Source: Euonymus europaeus (lineage: Eukaryota > Streptophyta > Magnoliopsida > Celastrales > Celastraceae). Taken from it: DNA of 64,000 nt. This document shows, piece by piece, positions 24,501-37,029 of this stretch. The notes beneath the pieces were generated by a model. That model was not told the origin of the DNA, searched no databases, and was given only the letters and a program-made list of their open reading frames with translations. The stretch lies in contig OY756970.1 in assembly GCA_963580455.1 (NCBI GenBank), positions 20,336,001 to 20,400,000 of the forward strand. The letters run 5' to 3'. Position numbers and translations under genes: made by a program. Every line of letters begins with the position of its first letter. The first letter of the stretch is position 1.

Positions 24501-27500
24501 TTTTGATGTTTACTTGATCAGCTCAAAAAAATCATTTCTGCATTGCCGAGAAAGTTAGTTGTCTTTGTGACCCATCACCATCCTGATCATGTTGACGGTA
24601 AGCTACAAAGTATACTAGTATAGCAACTAAGAGATATGAGTTTTTCTTCATGAATCATTTACCTTTGTTCAACTAAGATAAATACGCAGGTGCTTGTCTG
24701 TTGTAATGGTAGATTGTGCATTATGAAACCTATTCAGCCTTGCTTGACATCGCTTCCCTGCCCACAACCCCTCCACCCCCACCCCCCCACCCCCTTCACC
24801 TTGCTATAGCAAGCATTAGTATTTAAATTAAAACCAGACAAACATATAATATATGGTGTTCAGTCTCTAATGTCCTGTTTCATGGTGTTACAGGTCTTTC
24901 TATTGTACAAAAATGCAATCCTAATGCAACCCTTCTAGCACATGAAAATACAATGCGGCGCATTGGAAAAGGTTATGATTGTTATCATTAGAGTTCACTT
25001 TATGTGTTTGATAACTTTCTGTGGTCGCTTGTTTTAATTTATTTATCGACTATGTTGACTTTCCTCAATTTCCTTTCCAGATGACTGGGGCAACTTGTAT
25101 GATTATAAAAAGAAATTAATCTTGCAAAACCAGGACCCTTCCAAAAAAATTTCTGTGGGCTTTACTTTGATTTCTTTTTCACCAATATGAATATACTGAA
25201 GTCCTTTTCTCTTGTAAATTATGCAACCCATGATCCTTTCAAAACCCATGATACAGGCACGATCATGCTCACATACACACAACTGTAAATCCACATGCCC
25301 ACAAGCACCCGCATATTACTGCAGTCCACCGCTTTGAATAATGTTTTGAACCACACATTATTTAGAATTCAATTAACATGCTTACATTTTATTATTTTCT
25401 GATGAAGTTTTGAACTTTTAAAAGATTTTATATGACAGATGACTGGTCTCTAGGCTATACCTCAGTTTCTGGATCTGAACAAATTGGCATCGGTGGTCAA
25501 ACACTGCGGGTCATTTCTGCTCCGGTATTTCTCATTTTGGACTTGTGTGATTTTTAGGCTATTACTATGGCTAGAGAAATTGAGATTTTGTGTGTGAGTT
25601 TATGCTCCTTCATTGGTATGCCTAGTCTGACTCGAAGCCTTTTCTCCTGTCACCCTCCAACTCAGTTATTTTGACCGAATTTGTCTGTTATCATTCTTTG
25701 ATACTTGTCTTAATTTTTTTCTTGTAGATATTATATGCTACTCTGTTCAAAATGTGATTTTTTTTTACAAATTCACCTTTATTGTAATCTATATGCATCA
25801 GATTGACAGTAGATATCTTTAAACCGTAATGTGGATTATTGTTTCGACTTAATATGTCTAACTAATTGCATCACTAATTCACTATACATTCTTGTATGCA
25901 AAAAGTCTCAAAATTATATAATATGTTTGCGTTATCTTTAGATAGATAGTTCCCTTCAGCTTTTTGATATGGCTTTGTTTTGCAAGTTCAAAACTACTTT
26001 TCATGTTTTAGGTGAGAAATAGCTGTTAAATTGTTTTAGCTCAGAACAAATATTTCTTATTTATTCAGGGACATACAGATGGCCATATGGGGCTGCTTCA
26101 TGTTGAAACTAATTCACTGATTGTTGGAGATCATTGTGTGGGGTAAGTAGACAAGTAGTTATGATGTTGTTCAGAAGTAATATCCAATACAAAGTTTGAT
26201 AATATTTTTTGATGTTGGAGTCCACACTCCACATAGTAGCTTATGCATTCGTGGTTCATGTTGTCCATCTGCTTGTTACCCTTTAATGATTTTGTCATTA
26301 TGCAGATGTTCAAATTTTCAGCCATTTTTTGTTGCATATGGAAACATAAAATGTTTGATTCATGTATTGCCATTTGCCAGCAGATACATTTACAGTTGCA
26401 ATACTGTAACAGAACTCACTTAGTAGTTAGCTTGGCACCAATTAAGTGAAAGGCAACTTCTTACTGATATGTACTGTGGAATGTTGATGTGGTGGAGCGC
26501 AAAAGGACTTGCTACCCCAAATGGGATTTCCATTTCAAATTTGCATTTGATTTCATTTGATCTTGTTTGGTATATGAATATCAAGTACCAACTTTGGGTA
26601 GGGAAGGTGTGGGGTGTGGGCTGTGGTTTGTGTTGTTCACGATTGTTGTGTTGTGTTGAGCTTTACCGGGATGATACAGGTCTTCTTTTTTGAGCTGATA
26701 ATGTAGTCTCAAGTGTATACGATTAGGTACAATAAGGTCATTTTGCAGCACATGGATGAACCGGTGAACACCTGTGTATACATAATACATTGATGGGAAA
26801 AATTGGGTTGGGCTACTTATTGCGGCCTTTTTTTCTTCTCAAATGTCTATGAACTCTAAAATAATAGGTTTATTTTCTCTCCTTGAAGCAGTACATAAGG
26901 GAATGTGTTGATTGAGAAATATTGTTTCCAATTCCAATGCCCTGCTGTTCTTTTTGTTTTGTTTCTACAAATCTTTGTTTTTACATCCCCAAAAATCTTT
27001 GTTTTTACATCCCCCACACCCCACCCTTTTTTTCAGCATTACATATAATCTTTCTGAAACTGATCTGCTAATATATCCGTGGGTTTGTTTCAGTCAAGGA
27101 AGTGCAGTCTTGGACATTACTTCTGGTGGAAACATGGCTGTAAGTAAATGTTGAGGCTATATGATCGTGTATTAGTACTAGATTCTTGCCCTGCCAATTA
27201 TGCAAAATGAGGGACTACGTTGTTGTGCTACATATAATATGCCATAGACTTTACTTGCGGTCTTTCACTTGTGGCAAGCGAAGCATCACTTGATAGACTG
27301 TGCCACACTCAGTTCTTACAAGCACTCCTTACTGTTATTTTCTTTCTTTCTTTTTTCCTTTCACTAGTGTCATGATTGGGATTATCACTCTGGTTTGTGC
27401 TTGTTATTGTGGTATTATTATCACTTATGTCTTCTCTCTCTTTCCCTTTATAACTTATTTCTATAAACTTTATTCTAGTTAATTCAAATTATTGAGAACT

Positions 27501-29177
27501 TGAACTTTGGAACACGTATCTTGATAAGATCACTGCAATTTATGACATTGCCATTTCTTGTTTGGAGTTTTGTTTTTCTATCAGTGGATCAAGCTCTGCT
27601 CTTGAAATGAAACCTCTTGTGTCTTTGAAAAAGCATTGAGATATTCCAGGAAAGATGGGGAGTCTGACATGTTAAACTCTATTATGATATTGTAATAACC
27701 TGACGCATCATAGCCATAATAAGGAGGTCTCTTTTATGGTATTAACCCGTACAATTATCAGTTCATTGACTAAGAAGTTTGAGTGGCCTATTCATCAAGA
27801 ATGCTGCAACTGAAAACTACATCAATCTCCTAGTTATGGCACCAAGACTCCTGAACTTAGTATAATGATAATTTAGGGTGTAAGAACCATTACCTTTTTA
27901 TATTTTTTAAATTCTTATTTTGATGTTACTCGAGTCATCCAAATGTGTAAATGTAATACATTTCTACATATCTCAGAGGTTCTGGAAAATTCTCTTATTT
28001 ATGCAGGACTACTTCCAATCAACTTACAGATTTATGGAGCTTTCACCGCATGTGTTAATTCCTATGCATGGAAGAGTCAACATGTGGCCAAAGCACATGC
28101 TTTGTGGATATCTCAAGTATGAAGTCTAATTTATTGCTAATGTTCTTATGACACTTAGCATATCTATAGATTTCACTTGCAGGAAGACTCCATCAGAAAA
28201 TTCTTTTACCAGGGGAAATTATAAGATTTTCATGTGGTTCCTCTCCATCATCTATGTGGGCCTTAGATCTTATGATTCTCGGCATTCATCTTCTTTGAGT
28301 TGCAATTTTCATGGCTACTCTGAGTAAAACATTGACAGTTTAGGCCAATATTGTGGAGAATCTAAATTTATGTCAAGTAGGTGTATCATATATGCAATTT
28401 TTGTGACATTCATCAAGGGCATAAATGGTACTAACAATCGTTTTCTCAGAAAATCTTCCAGTACTGAAAAACCATATGCTTAGGATTAACGTGTGAACTG
28501 ATAAATTCTTTTTGTTTGCAGGAACCGTAGGAGTAGAGAGGCATCCATTTTGAAAGCCATACAAAATGGAGCACAAACATTGTTTGAGATAGTTGCTGAT
28601 GTGTACTCTAATGTTGATAGGAGTTTCTGGATTCCTGCTGCATCAAATGTGAGACTTCACATGGATCACTTGGCTCAGCAAGATAAATTACCAAAGGTAA
28701 TCTTATTTATGGTTTGATGCAGATCATGCATGAAAATGTTGGGCTGGGTCAAAATAAAAGGTACAATTAAAAAAACAACTGTAGGGCTGAAAATTCTCAT
28801 TTATAGTTATTAGATAATAACTATGGTAGTATTGCATGATGCTGCACTAGCCTAGTCTGACATTGTGAGAGCAGATGCCAAGTCTCTTATTCTGTTTGTC
28901 ACCACTTATCTCTTCAACATCTCTCTCCCCCTCTCTATCCAATTATTCTTTATTGCTGAAAATCGTTGTGATTGAACCTTGAAGTAAAATATTACATAAG
29001 TTGCATTTGGTTCAAAAGGTTTTACTGCCGTTTGAATGCACATTGTAGTCATCAAGCGTCCATGATGTGTCAAAATCCAATTTTTCATCTGAAAGCTTGC
29101 AGGGTTTCTCTTTGGAAACTTACAGTCGCAGTTTGGTTTCTTTTGCTGACGATGTCAGTAAATTTGAGCCCAAGTGA
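21541..29177 (+). CDS. LACTB2-like metallo-beta-lactamase-fold protein (probable endoribonuclease type)
   Basis: Twelve exons fit in frame: 21541-21801, 21902-22049, 22557-22711, 23303-23485, 24522-24597, 24894-24971, 25439-25524, 26069-26142, 27094-27139, 28007-28116, 28522-28696 and 29103-29177. They code for about 488 residues. The N-terminal 190 residues are a plant-specific extension. The metallo-beta-lactamase core follows: THHHPDHVDG (266-275), GHTDGH (330-335), GDHCVG (349-354) and the distal IPMHGRV (His 390), giving a full two-metal site. Animal LACTB2 is a mitochondrial endoribonuclease. The plant family (Arabidopsis At4g33540 by memory) is less studied, so RNA cleavage is inferred. 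I see no clear targeting peptide at the start. The exons look intact. Confidence 0.9.
24062..24245 (-). mobile_element. tRNA-derived SINE fragment (Au-like)
   Basis: On the minus strand: ATGCAACCTAGATGCCACAA, then ATTCGTGGAAACAACCTCTC and CACGTACATCATGTC. The same words in the same order occur at 56.4 kb. The G-rich end near 24110 is degenerate. It lies in intron 4 of the LACTB2-like gene. Confidence 0.6.
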
Positions 29178-30412
29178 AGGAGAACTGCTCAGCCTCCCCG
29201 CCATCAACTGCCTGTCTTAAAATTTGTTAATACCTAAAAGTTGTACATAATTATAATCCTGTGTATCTCTTATCATTAAACTGCAATACCATATTTTTAT
29301 TTATTAGTGCGAGGATAAAAGTTTGCATGTAATAATGATTGCCAATTTCTGGTGGGATGATTGACCTTGCTATCTTGGCTGGTGTAGGAATTTTCTGTTT
29401 CGAGGTTCCAACGAAGTTCTGGGCTATATTTCCTGTCCAGATGGTTGTGTTCATATATTTGGAGTTGGTTGTCTTCGAGGAAGCAGAAGCCAATTACAGC
29501 TCAATTATTCATTGCGGGGGCAGTGGCTGCATGCTTTGCTGTGGCCTGTAGGGTACTTCGTTAAAACTCAGGCTTAAGTATAGAAAGGACAGATAAGAGT
29601 TTCACAATTTGGAGCTCGAGGATAATGTGAGTTCCAATATAGGAGTCACTGATTTTTCAAGAACTAGAAAATTTTCTTATTAGGTTAAAAGACCTGCCAG
29701 AAAGAGGTTCCCCATGGAGCAGGAGTGGGCAGTGTTGGAGAGTTGCAAGAACAGTAGACCGTATTTTGAGCTCTCTAGTAGTGGGGCCCGCTGTGATTGC
29801 AGCTCGAATCAACCCTCAAGTAAATTCATAACCTAGAATAATGCTATAAATCTGTATAAACCTTGACTGGAATTTGGAACATATTTGTCCCAGTTGACAA
29901 TTTCTAAGGAAATCATCGTAATGTTCTTCGAAAGCAGAATATCTTGAACGTAGTTTGTCATTGATGAAGAAAGTTAATTTGGGTATCAACTAAGTGGAAT
30001 TTGACCTGTTTCCTTGTACTTTAACCAACGATTGTTACAAATGGTTTATGAGAGAATTTGACCTGTTTCCTTGTACTTTAACCAACGATTGTTACAAATG
30101 GTTTATGAGAAGAGGTGTTGGATAGCCATTAGTCAACCTTTTTGTGGGATATTGTTTCAGTTGCTGGTTTTGTTCTACTTTCTGCAAATCGAGTATGGTT
30201 TGGGGTTCACACTTTTGATCCTCCTGGTCCTTGCACTTCCCATGTGCCCTTTCTTTACCGTGCTCTGTACAAAGCACTTTTTAGGCTACCCGATTAATAT
30301 AGATAAACCTAGTATCCTCTTTTCTGCTCTTAACACGATTGTCTTGCAAGTATAAATCAAGTGTTCAAAGAATTTCTGGAATAAATTGAAGTCGAAGAGG
30401 AGGAAGAAGAAG
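29178..30412. other. Intergenic: LACTB2-like 3' end to first GT14 gene
   Basis: It should hold the 3' untranslated region of the LACTB2-like gene and the leader of the next gene, both on the plus strand. A hydrophobic reading frame at 30.07-30.35 kb has no recognisable match and no clear start, so I do not call it a gene. Confidence 0.4.
29997..30110. repeat. Perfect 57-bp tandem duplication
   Basis: Two back-to-back copies (29997-30053 and 30054-30110) start GAATTTGACCTGTTTCCTTG and end GGTTTATGAGA. I see no difference between them, so the duplication is recent or an assembly artefact. It lies about 300 bp upstream of the first GT14 start codon. Confidence 0.9.
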
Positions 30413-31673
30413 ATGAAGTGGTGCAAGGTGACTTTGTTGGTGAAAGATCTCTCTATTCGCATGAAAAGAGAAGTTAGAGAAGGGAATCTTCAAATCATAA
30501 CAACAATAGTATTCTTCTTGTCAATGACATCCTTAGTGATCGTTCTTGGACTCTTCATCAACAATCAAGTTAAGAAATTCTTGGTGTCTGAAGAACTTTA
30601 TTTCCCTGAACTGCCTGCTGCATCATCTGTCTGTTCAAACAGAAGTATCAATCTGGAATATCTGATAGCTCCCAAGGATATGTTGCATAGGATGAACGAT
30701 AAGGAACTATTATGGCTAGCGTCAATGGTGCCGCGTATCTCTGATTACCCATACAATCACACCCCTAAGGTGGCTTTCATGTTCTTAAGCAGGGGAAGAT
30801 TGCCATTGGCACCACTATGGGAGAGGTTCTTCAAGGGGCATGAAGGTCTCTACTCAATCTACCTTCATACATCGCCAGAATTCACCGAAGAGCCTTCAGA
30901 ATCCTCTGTATTTCACAAGCGTCGGATTCCAAGCAAGGTCAGATGGATACATATATGTAATTCTTTCAAACTAACATAGCCTAGATTGCACAAGTTGTGT
31001 TAATGTTTGATTGAATTGGTTATTGCAGGTAGTTCAATGGGGAAAGGCAACGATGATCGACGCTGAAAGGAGGTTATTAGCCAACGCCTTGCTTGACTTC
31101 TCCAATGAAAGATTTGTATTACTCTCTGAAACATGCATTCCTCTGTTCAACTTCACTACAATCTACAACTACCTAATCAGATCTAACCTCAGCTTCGTCG
31201 GCTCATTTGACGATCCAAGACACATGGGTCGTGGCAGATACAACAAGCGGATGTTTCCAACCGTGTCATTACCCGACTGGCGAAAAGGCAACCAGTGGTT
31301 TGAAATCCACCGGAAGATCGCCATTGAAGTAGTCTCTGATGTGAAACTCTACCCTGTTTTCAAGGACCATTGCAAGGCTCCATGTTACATGGATGAGCAT
31401 TACTTGCCAACTCTTGTGACCAAACTTTACACTGCCATGAACTCTAATAGAAGTATTACTTGGGTGGATTGGTCTAGAGGAGGCTCACATCCAGCCGAGT
31501 TCGCGAGAAAAGATGCGTCAGAAGAATTTCTGAACAGAATTAGGTATGGTTTTAATTGCACATATAATGGTAGGTTGAGCAATGTTTGTTTCCTTTTTGC
31601 AAGGAAATTTCATCCCAGTACACTCGAGCCTCTGCTAGGGTTAGCTGCAACACTTTTTGGCTTTGATCCTTAA
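30413..31673 (+). CDS. GT14-type (core-2/I-branching) glycosyltransferase, copy 1
   Basis: Two exons (30413-30937 and 31029-31673) code for about 389 residues, normal for the plant core-2/I-branching N-acetylglucosaminyltransferase-like family (CAZy GT14). The protein looks like a type II Golgi membrane protein: a basic cytosolic tail, one membrane segment at about residues 28-49, a stem, then the lumenal catalytic domain. Family signatures include [47 protein letters not shown] and [18 protein letters not shown] chose ATG at 30413, the first in the frame. Plant acceptor substrates are largely undefined, with cell-wall glycans or arabinogalactan proteins likely. The closest relatives I recall are the At1g68380/At1g68390 pair. 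Confidence 0.92.
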
Positions 31674-32049
31674 GGTGGCTAATATGTATGATCTCAAGTT
31701 GGGTTCTCTGCCAAGTTTTAGACTCATGGCTTTCTTGGGGTAGGTGATTAGGGTCAGATTCTGCTCTCGGGACTAAAAATGCAAGGCTGAGTACCAAGGA
31801 GGGTCAACTTTTGGATGAATTCCTCCATAAAAGAAAAAACAGAGCTTACTTACAATGCTTGGTAATGGATTGATCAAACCTTGGAACCTTCATGTTGGGG
31901 AGTAGAGATTCAAATTTTCCAGTTCTAAGAAAATTAAAGGAAGGATGATAGAAAATATGTAAAAAGATAAGTTAGTGTCTATCTCAATTTTTTCAACAAG
32001 AGTATTCTTGAGAATTAATTGACTTCATCATTTCCGTTTATTAACAAAT

Positions 32050-33033
32050 GAGTTAATGCAATGTGTGATCACTAAAATATTTTCAATGTTTCAACTCAAT
32101 TATCATAATTTTGAAACTGTGTCAAATCGAATATTCGGGATAATTTTTGACCAAAACAGACAGTCAACTTGCATATATGGCAAGTTAATCTTTAAACTAT
32201 ATTTTCACATGAGAAAATATAATTTCCACGTGGAAATTAACTAAAAAAAATTACATAACCCATTCTCCATTTGTGTGAGCCGGAGTCCCCCAAATATCAA
32301 TGGCACGACGGTGCAGCAAACTGTAGTGGCCAAATCTAGCTCTAAATATTCTTATTTTTTGCTTCATAAATCAAACAGACCTCTACTCAACTACACTTTC
32401 AAAAAGAAGAAGAAGAACTGGGGTTAGGTATACCATTTGCATAGAAGTTATCGATCATAAAGTAATGAGAAGAAATAGTGGAGGAGGTGGAGTTCTCATA
32501 AGACACAAACCGATATTCAGTTGATGACCTCCACGGAACAATCAAAGGCGAGATGACTGATCATATGCAGACTTTGAAAATCACAAGTCACAGTCCGACG
32601 TTAGATTTACTTCTAGATCCAATGATGAAAATCTAGATCCAATGGTGAAAATCAGTTGATTTTTTGCATTGCAAACAGAGTTTGGTTTCGTCTCTCACCC
32701 TCACTGTGAAGGTCAAACCAAACCAAACCCTTGATCTTCATTTGGAGCTCAATATGTTTTGATTTTGGGTTTCAATAAGCTTTTTTATTTTCTTTTTAAT
32801 AAAATTTTCAAAAAAATTATTACACATCATCGAAGTTGTGCCACGTCTACAAATGTTAACGATTTCCATTTGGTCAACCTGCCCCATATGTTAATTGACT
32901 GTCGATTTTGGCCAAAAACCGCTCACTTGTTCGATTTGACACAATTTCAAAACTTTAATGACTAAGTTGAGAATGTTTGAACATACCACGACTGAGTTGA
33001 AACATTGAAAAATTTTCGATGACCATTTAACCC
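32050..33033. mobile_element. MULE-like element, 984 bp, with long inverted arms and target-site duplication
   Basis: The left arm (about 32050-32200) and right arm (about 32840-33033) are imperfect inverted copies. Both carry TTTCAATGTTTCAACTCA, TTTTGAAA.TGTGTCAAATCGA and ACAGTCAA in the same order. The identical decamer ATTAACAAAT flanks the element at 32040-32049 and 33034-33043, matching the 9-10 bp target duplication of Mutator-type elements. There is no transposase inside, so it is non-autonomous. Confidence 0.85.
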
Positions 33034-33928
33034 ATTAACAAATCAACGCGTCACATATATGAATGCTTCTCCTTTTGTTATCCTCTCTATGGTCTCTTAT
33101 GGAGAGCTAATAGTAATACGAGGGACACAATTGTAATTGACTGGGTCTCATATTGGACTTCGACCTCTTTTTAACCCTTTATTAAGGGTCAACTTTTACT
33201 TGAACGGAATATTCTATTTTAAAAAAATGAGTAAGAAATACGTTTTAGGGATGTGATAATGATAATAATAAAATATTACTAATCATTGATTAGTAGGGGA
33301 AAATGTGAAAAAATAAAAATAAAATAAAAAGGGCAGTGCCGTACTGCCATCAAAGTGGACCAATTGGGAAGTCTTTGGCATGGGACCAGGTGCTATTTCC
33401 TTGAAGGTCCTTTTCGGCAAATACATCGGTTAATTTCATTTGTGTTTTCGTTTCAAGAATTATGGATTTTCGCCTTATATAAATTTTGGATAATTAGATC
33501 CTCACACTCCTTTTCAAATATTTTTTGTAATTTTATTAATAATATTATAAATTAATTAATTTAACAATAATAATATATTGAAATCGAGCCCGCGAAGCAA
33601 GATTGTGAGCCAAATAATTATAAGCTCAAGATCAAAGTTGATACACGAATTCGAGCTTGAGCTCGGTAAGTACGAATCCAAACCAAACCTAATCGAGCTT
33701 GAGTCCAAACTACTCGAATAGATCTTGATTCGCGTGCACGTCTACTATCATCTCAACCCTTCCTAACTCTCTTAAACTCGAGAAGAATATGAATCCCAAA
33801 ACCAAAATTTTCAAGTTTGACAAAAACAAAACACATATATGCTAAGCACTAACACAATTGAAGTGAAGAAATAAATTATTGCAAATACATATAATCATAA
33901 AATTATTTGGACTATTGTTTTGCAAACT

Positions 33929-34213
33929 CATAGCATCTCCAAATTTTTCAGCGTGATCCCACTTCTATTACAGCAAAACACGACTCTCAATACAGTCATA
34001 TCAACAAAACACATATTTCAATACAATTTTTTTCAATTTTCATTCACAAATACTCTAAATATCAAGCATCAACACCATTTTTCTTATATTTTCTACCATA
34101 TTTTATTTTTTTCTACAATTTCTCATATTTTTCGATATAATTTTTTCAAATTACTCTCTCTACACACTCTAAAATTTTCAGCGTCATTTTCAAGTGTTCT
34201 ATTAGATATGCTC
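33929..34213. mobile_element. MITE, same family as the one at 5.8-6.1 kb
   Basis: It starts AGCATCTCCAA and ends TTAGATATGCTC, an imperfect terminal inverted repeat. The AT-rich interior (ATCAACAAAACACATATTTC, CAATACAATTTTTTTCAA, ACTCTCTCTACACACTC) matches the reverse complement of the element at 5783-6140 almost throughout. It is non-coding. Confidence 0.75.
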
Positions 34214-34598
34214 TCAGGCAATCCAATTTGGAGTCGTATACAAGGGGGCAGTCTTTATAGGTACCATAATACAATGCAAACGACATGTCGTGGCATGCAA
34301 TAAGACTAATTTTTCATAAAAATGTGTGATTAAGACCGTTAAAACGAAAACCCTTTGTACACGTAAACAGCAACTTGGGAAAGGAAAGGCGGCTTACGTT
34401 GGGATTTGACCAGCAGACGTAATGACTTTCAAAGTCTACACGAAATGTCTCTGTCATTCCAAATGTGTGAACGACAGATGTTTAAGGCCTGATATGATTT
34501 GATAATCATAATTAAGGTGGCTAAATCCAGGATATTTACTAATAAAGTGGGTAACTATGGAATTCAGTTAATTGAATCTTCCAATTGCTTCTCTAGCT

Positions 34599-34605
34599 TA
34601 TAAAA
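34599..34605 (+). promoter_or_regulatory. Probable TATA box of the second GT14 gene
   Basis: TATAAAA lies 258 bases upstream of the start codon in a region that then turns pyrimidine-rich like a plant leader. The position is plausible but unproven. Confidence 0.45.
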
Positions 34606-34862
34606 CCATGCAGTCGGTTTCTTCTCAGACAGACATATAATACAGACACAGACTTTTCTTCGGCCGACTTCTCTCTAGAATTTGTTATTTCTTTGAAGTT
34701 TTGTTTTTGGAGGAAACTTGAATTTGCAAAAGGCAATTTTAGTTTTCTACTAGATCTCTTGTTTTGGAAGCGAAAGAAGGTGCCTGAATCAATAAAGGCC
34801 CGCCCTATAGTTCTTCTCCATAAACCCAATCTCTACTCATTCTTCTGTTCTTTCTCTTAGAA

Positions 34863-36688
34863 ATGAAGGGTCAAAACCAAAACTTTCCAACTCCATCTAC
34901 CAAGCTATTCCATACCCAGATTCAATTCCTCAATCTCCTCTCACTTTCAATCTTATTTGCATTTGGTATAAGTTTTGGGATTGTAATCGGTTTCTATCTC
35001 AAGAACATCTCATTCAGTTTACGGATCACTCAATTCTCTCTCTCTACATCGCCATTAGCACCAACTACACCGTCGTCTACTAGTCGCATAGGATTGGAGG
35101 ATTATCTAAAACCACCTAATATCACTCATGACATGGAAGATGAGGAACTTCTGTGGAGAGCTTCAATGGCTCCGAGGATTCGAGAATACCCATTCGATCG
35201 GGTTCCTAAGGTTGCATTCATGTTCTTAACAAGGGGGCCAGTTTTGATGTCTCCATTGTGGGAGAAGTTCTTCAAGGGGCATGAAGGGTTGTACTCAATT
35301 TATGTGCACTCAAATCCATCTTATAATGGATCAGAACCAGAAAGTCCAGTGTTTCATGGCAGGAGAATTCCCAGTAAGGTTAGTTTAATTTCTTGTACAG
35401 TATTTAGATATCTATTCCAATTGTTGCTACTTCATATACAAAGAATGATATTCTTTGCTATTATGTTCCTCTGTTTTCGATGTCAAGAGAGAAAATTCAG
35501 GTCAAAGTCTTGAAACTGAATTGCATACAATTAACTTTTAGGACAAATCATCTGCTTAATTTAACGAAGGTGTGGCTTGGAAGACAAAAGTAAAAGTTCC
35601 TAATATTTCATAAAAACAGAGGGGAAAAAAATTATATATGTTGATCAAGTGGTAACATGTGTAGTTTCTTTTTTCTTGGATCCTATAGTACTCTATTATC
35701 ACATTTGACAAATGTCTGGGACAGATATCAGCAATTCAGCATCAATCATAAGAATTAGATCAGCTCATAGTCTCATACTTTCTTTGGTGGACCACTTATG
35801 CATATACCAATCAGAAACAAGAACATTAATGTTGATGGTGTAGATGATAACAAATCTTCAATGGACCATGTCATATGGGCTTAAAACATTTAAAGGGGTT
35901 GGCTGTTATGGGAATAGAGGAGCCCTGAGATTGAGTTTTGATCATCTTCTCTGTTTATTTAGTTTACATTGATATATATGATCACTTGTATGGCAAATAA
36001 GAATGACTAATAACTATTCATCTTCTCCAACCAAATGCAGGATGTTAATTGGGGGAATGTGAACATGATCGAAGCAGAGCGTCGCCTTCTTGCAAACGCT
36101 CTGCTCGACATCTCAAACCAACGCTTTGTTCTTCTTTCAGAAACATGTATTCCCCTCTTCAACTTCTCCACCACGTACTCATACCTAACTAACTCAACCC
36201 GAAATTTCGTGGGGTCCTTCGATATGCCAGGACCTGTTGGTCGTGGCCGATACAACAAACAAATGAGTCCAGAGATTACCATTGAGCAATGGAGAAAAGG
36301 TTCCCAATGGTTTGAGATGGACAGAGATTTAGCCACTGAAGTTGTCTCAGATAAGAAATACTTCCCCCTATTTAAAAAGTACTGCAAGAACAACTGTTAT
36401 GCAGATGAACATTATTTACCAACATTTGTGAGTCTCAAATTTGGGGAGAGGAACTCGAACAGGAGCTTGACTTGGGTTGATTGGTCACATGGGGGTCCTC
36501 ACCCAGCTAAATTTATTAGGACTCAAGTGACAAGAGAGTTTCTGGAGAGAATGAGAAGTGGGAGTAGATGTGAATATAATGGTAATCCCAACACCAACAT
36601 TTGTTTCTTGTTTGCTAGGAAATTCTTGCCTCATGCATTAGACAGACTGTTGAGACTTGCACCAAAACTGATGCAATTCGAGGATTAA
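34863..36688 (+). CDS. GT14-type (core-2/I-branching) glycosyltransferase, copy 2
   Basis: Two exons (34863-35378 and 36041-36688) code for about 387 residues. The intron sits after the same IPSK codons as in copy 1, so the two genes are tandem duplicates that have since diverged. The membrane segment lies at about residues 22-46. Catalytic-domain signatures match copy 1: [47 protein letters not shown] and [17 protein letters not shown]. The frame is intact with conserved cysteines ([26 protein letters not shown]). It is predicted to act in the Golgi on an unknown glycan. It ends 341 bp from the stop of the next, convergent gene. Confidence 0.92.
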
Positions 36689-37029
36689 AGGGTTTTGGGA
36701 TTGACATTTTAAGTATTTTCTTCATTCTTTTGTAATAATTTTTTGGTACAAGAGAGAACCTTTTGTGATGATTTACAGTGTTTTTTATTCTTTGTACAAG
36801 ACTCGTGCAGTTCTGAAAATTTCATTATAGCAGAGTAAGCAAAAGCAAGAGTGGTATATAATATATCTTCTTCATCGAATCCAGAACTCTATTCACTCCA
36901 ATTCCTTCAATTACCAGGCGAAAATCCGGAATTGAGATGAATGACAAAATCAAAAACCTCATAATCTCTCTGTATCAACATCAAAGCATCCATCACTACA
37001 GTGGTTTATAGAGCTAAATAAACTCACCA
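36689..37029. other. Shared 3' spacer of two convergent genes
   Basis: It separates the GT14 copy 2 stop from the LRR kinase stop, and both 3' untranslated regions must fit here. Nothing else is visible. Confidence 0.5.

Larger units (their letters stand above)
31674..34862. other. Transposon-rich spacer between the two GT14 genes
   Basis: It holds a MULE-like element (32.05-33.03 kb), a possible fragment of another repeat at about 33.58-33.76 kb (GAGCTTGAGCTCGG motifs), a MITE (33.93-34.21 kb) and the promoter of the second GT14 gene. No extra gene is visible. Confidence 0.5.

Noticed and set aside
25079..25110. Possible duplicate of LACTB2 exon 7 (CCAG followed by ATGACTGG)
   Set aside because: Only about eight bases match the real exon start at 25439; the following sequence does not code for the family protein.
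30071..30355. Hydrophobic reading frame of 94 codons before the first GT14 gene
   Set aside because: It overlaps the 57-bp tandem repeat, has no family match I recognise, and lies where the next gene's promoter or leader should be.
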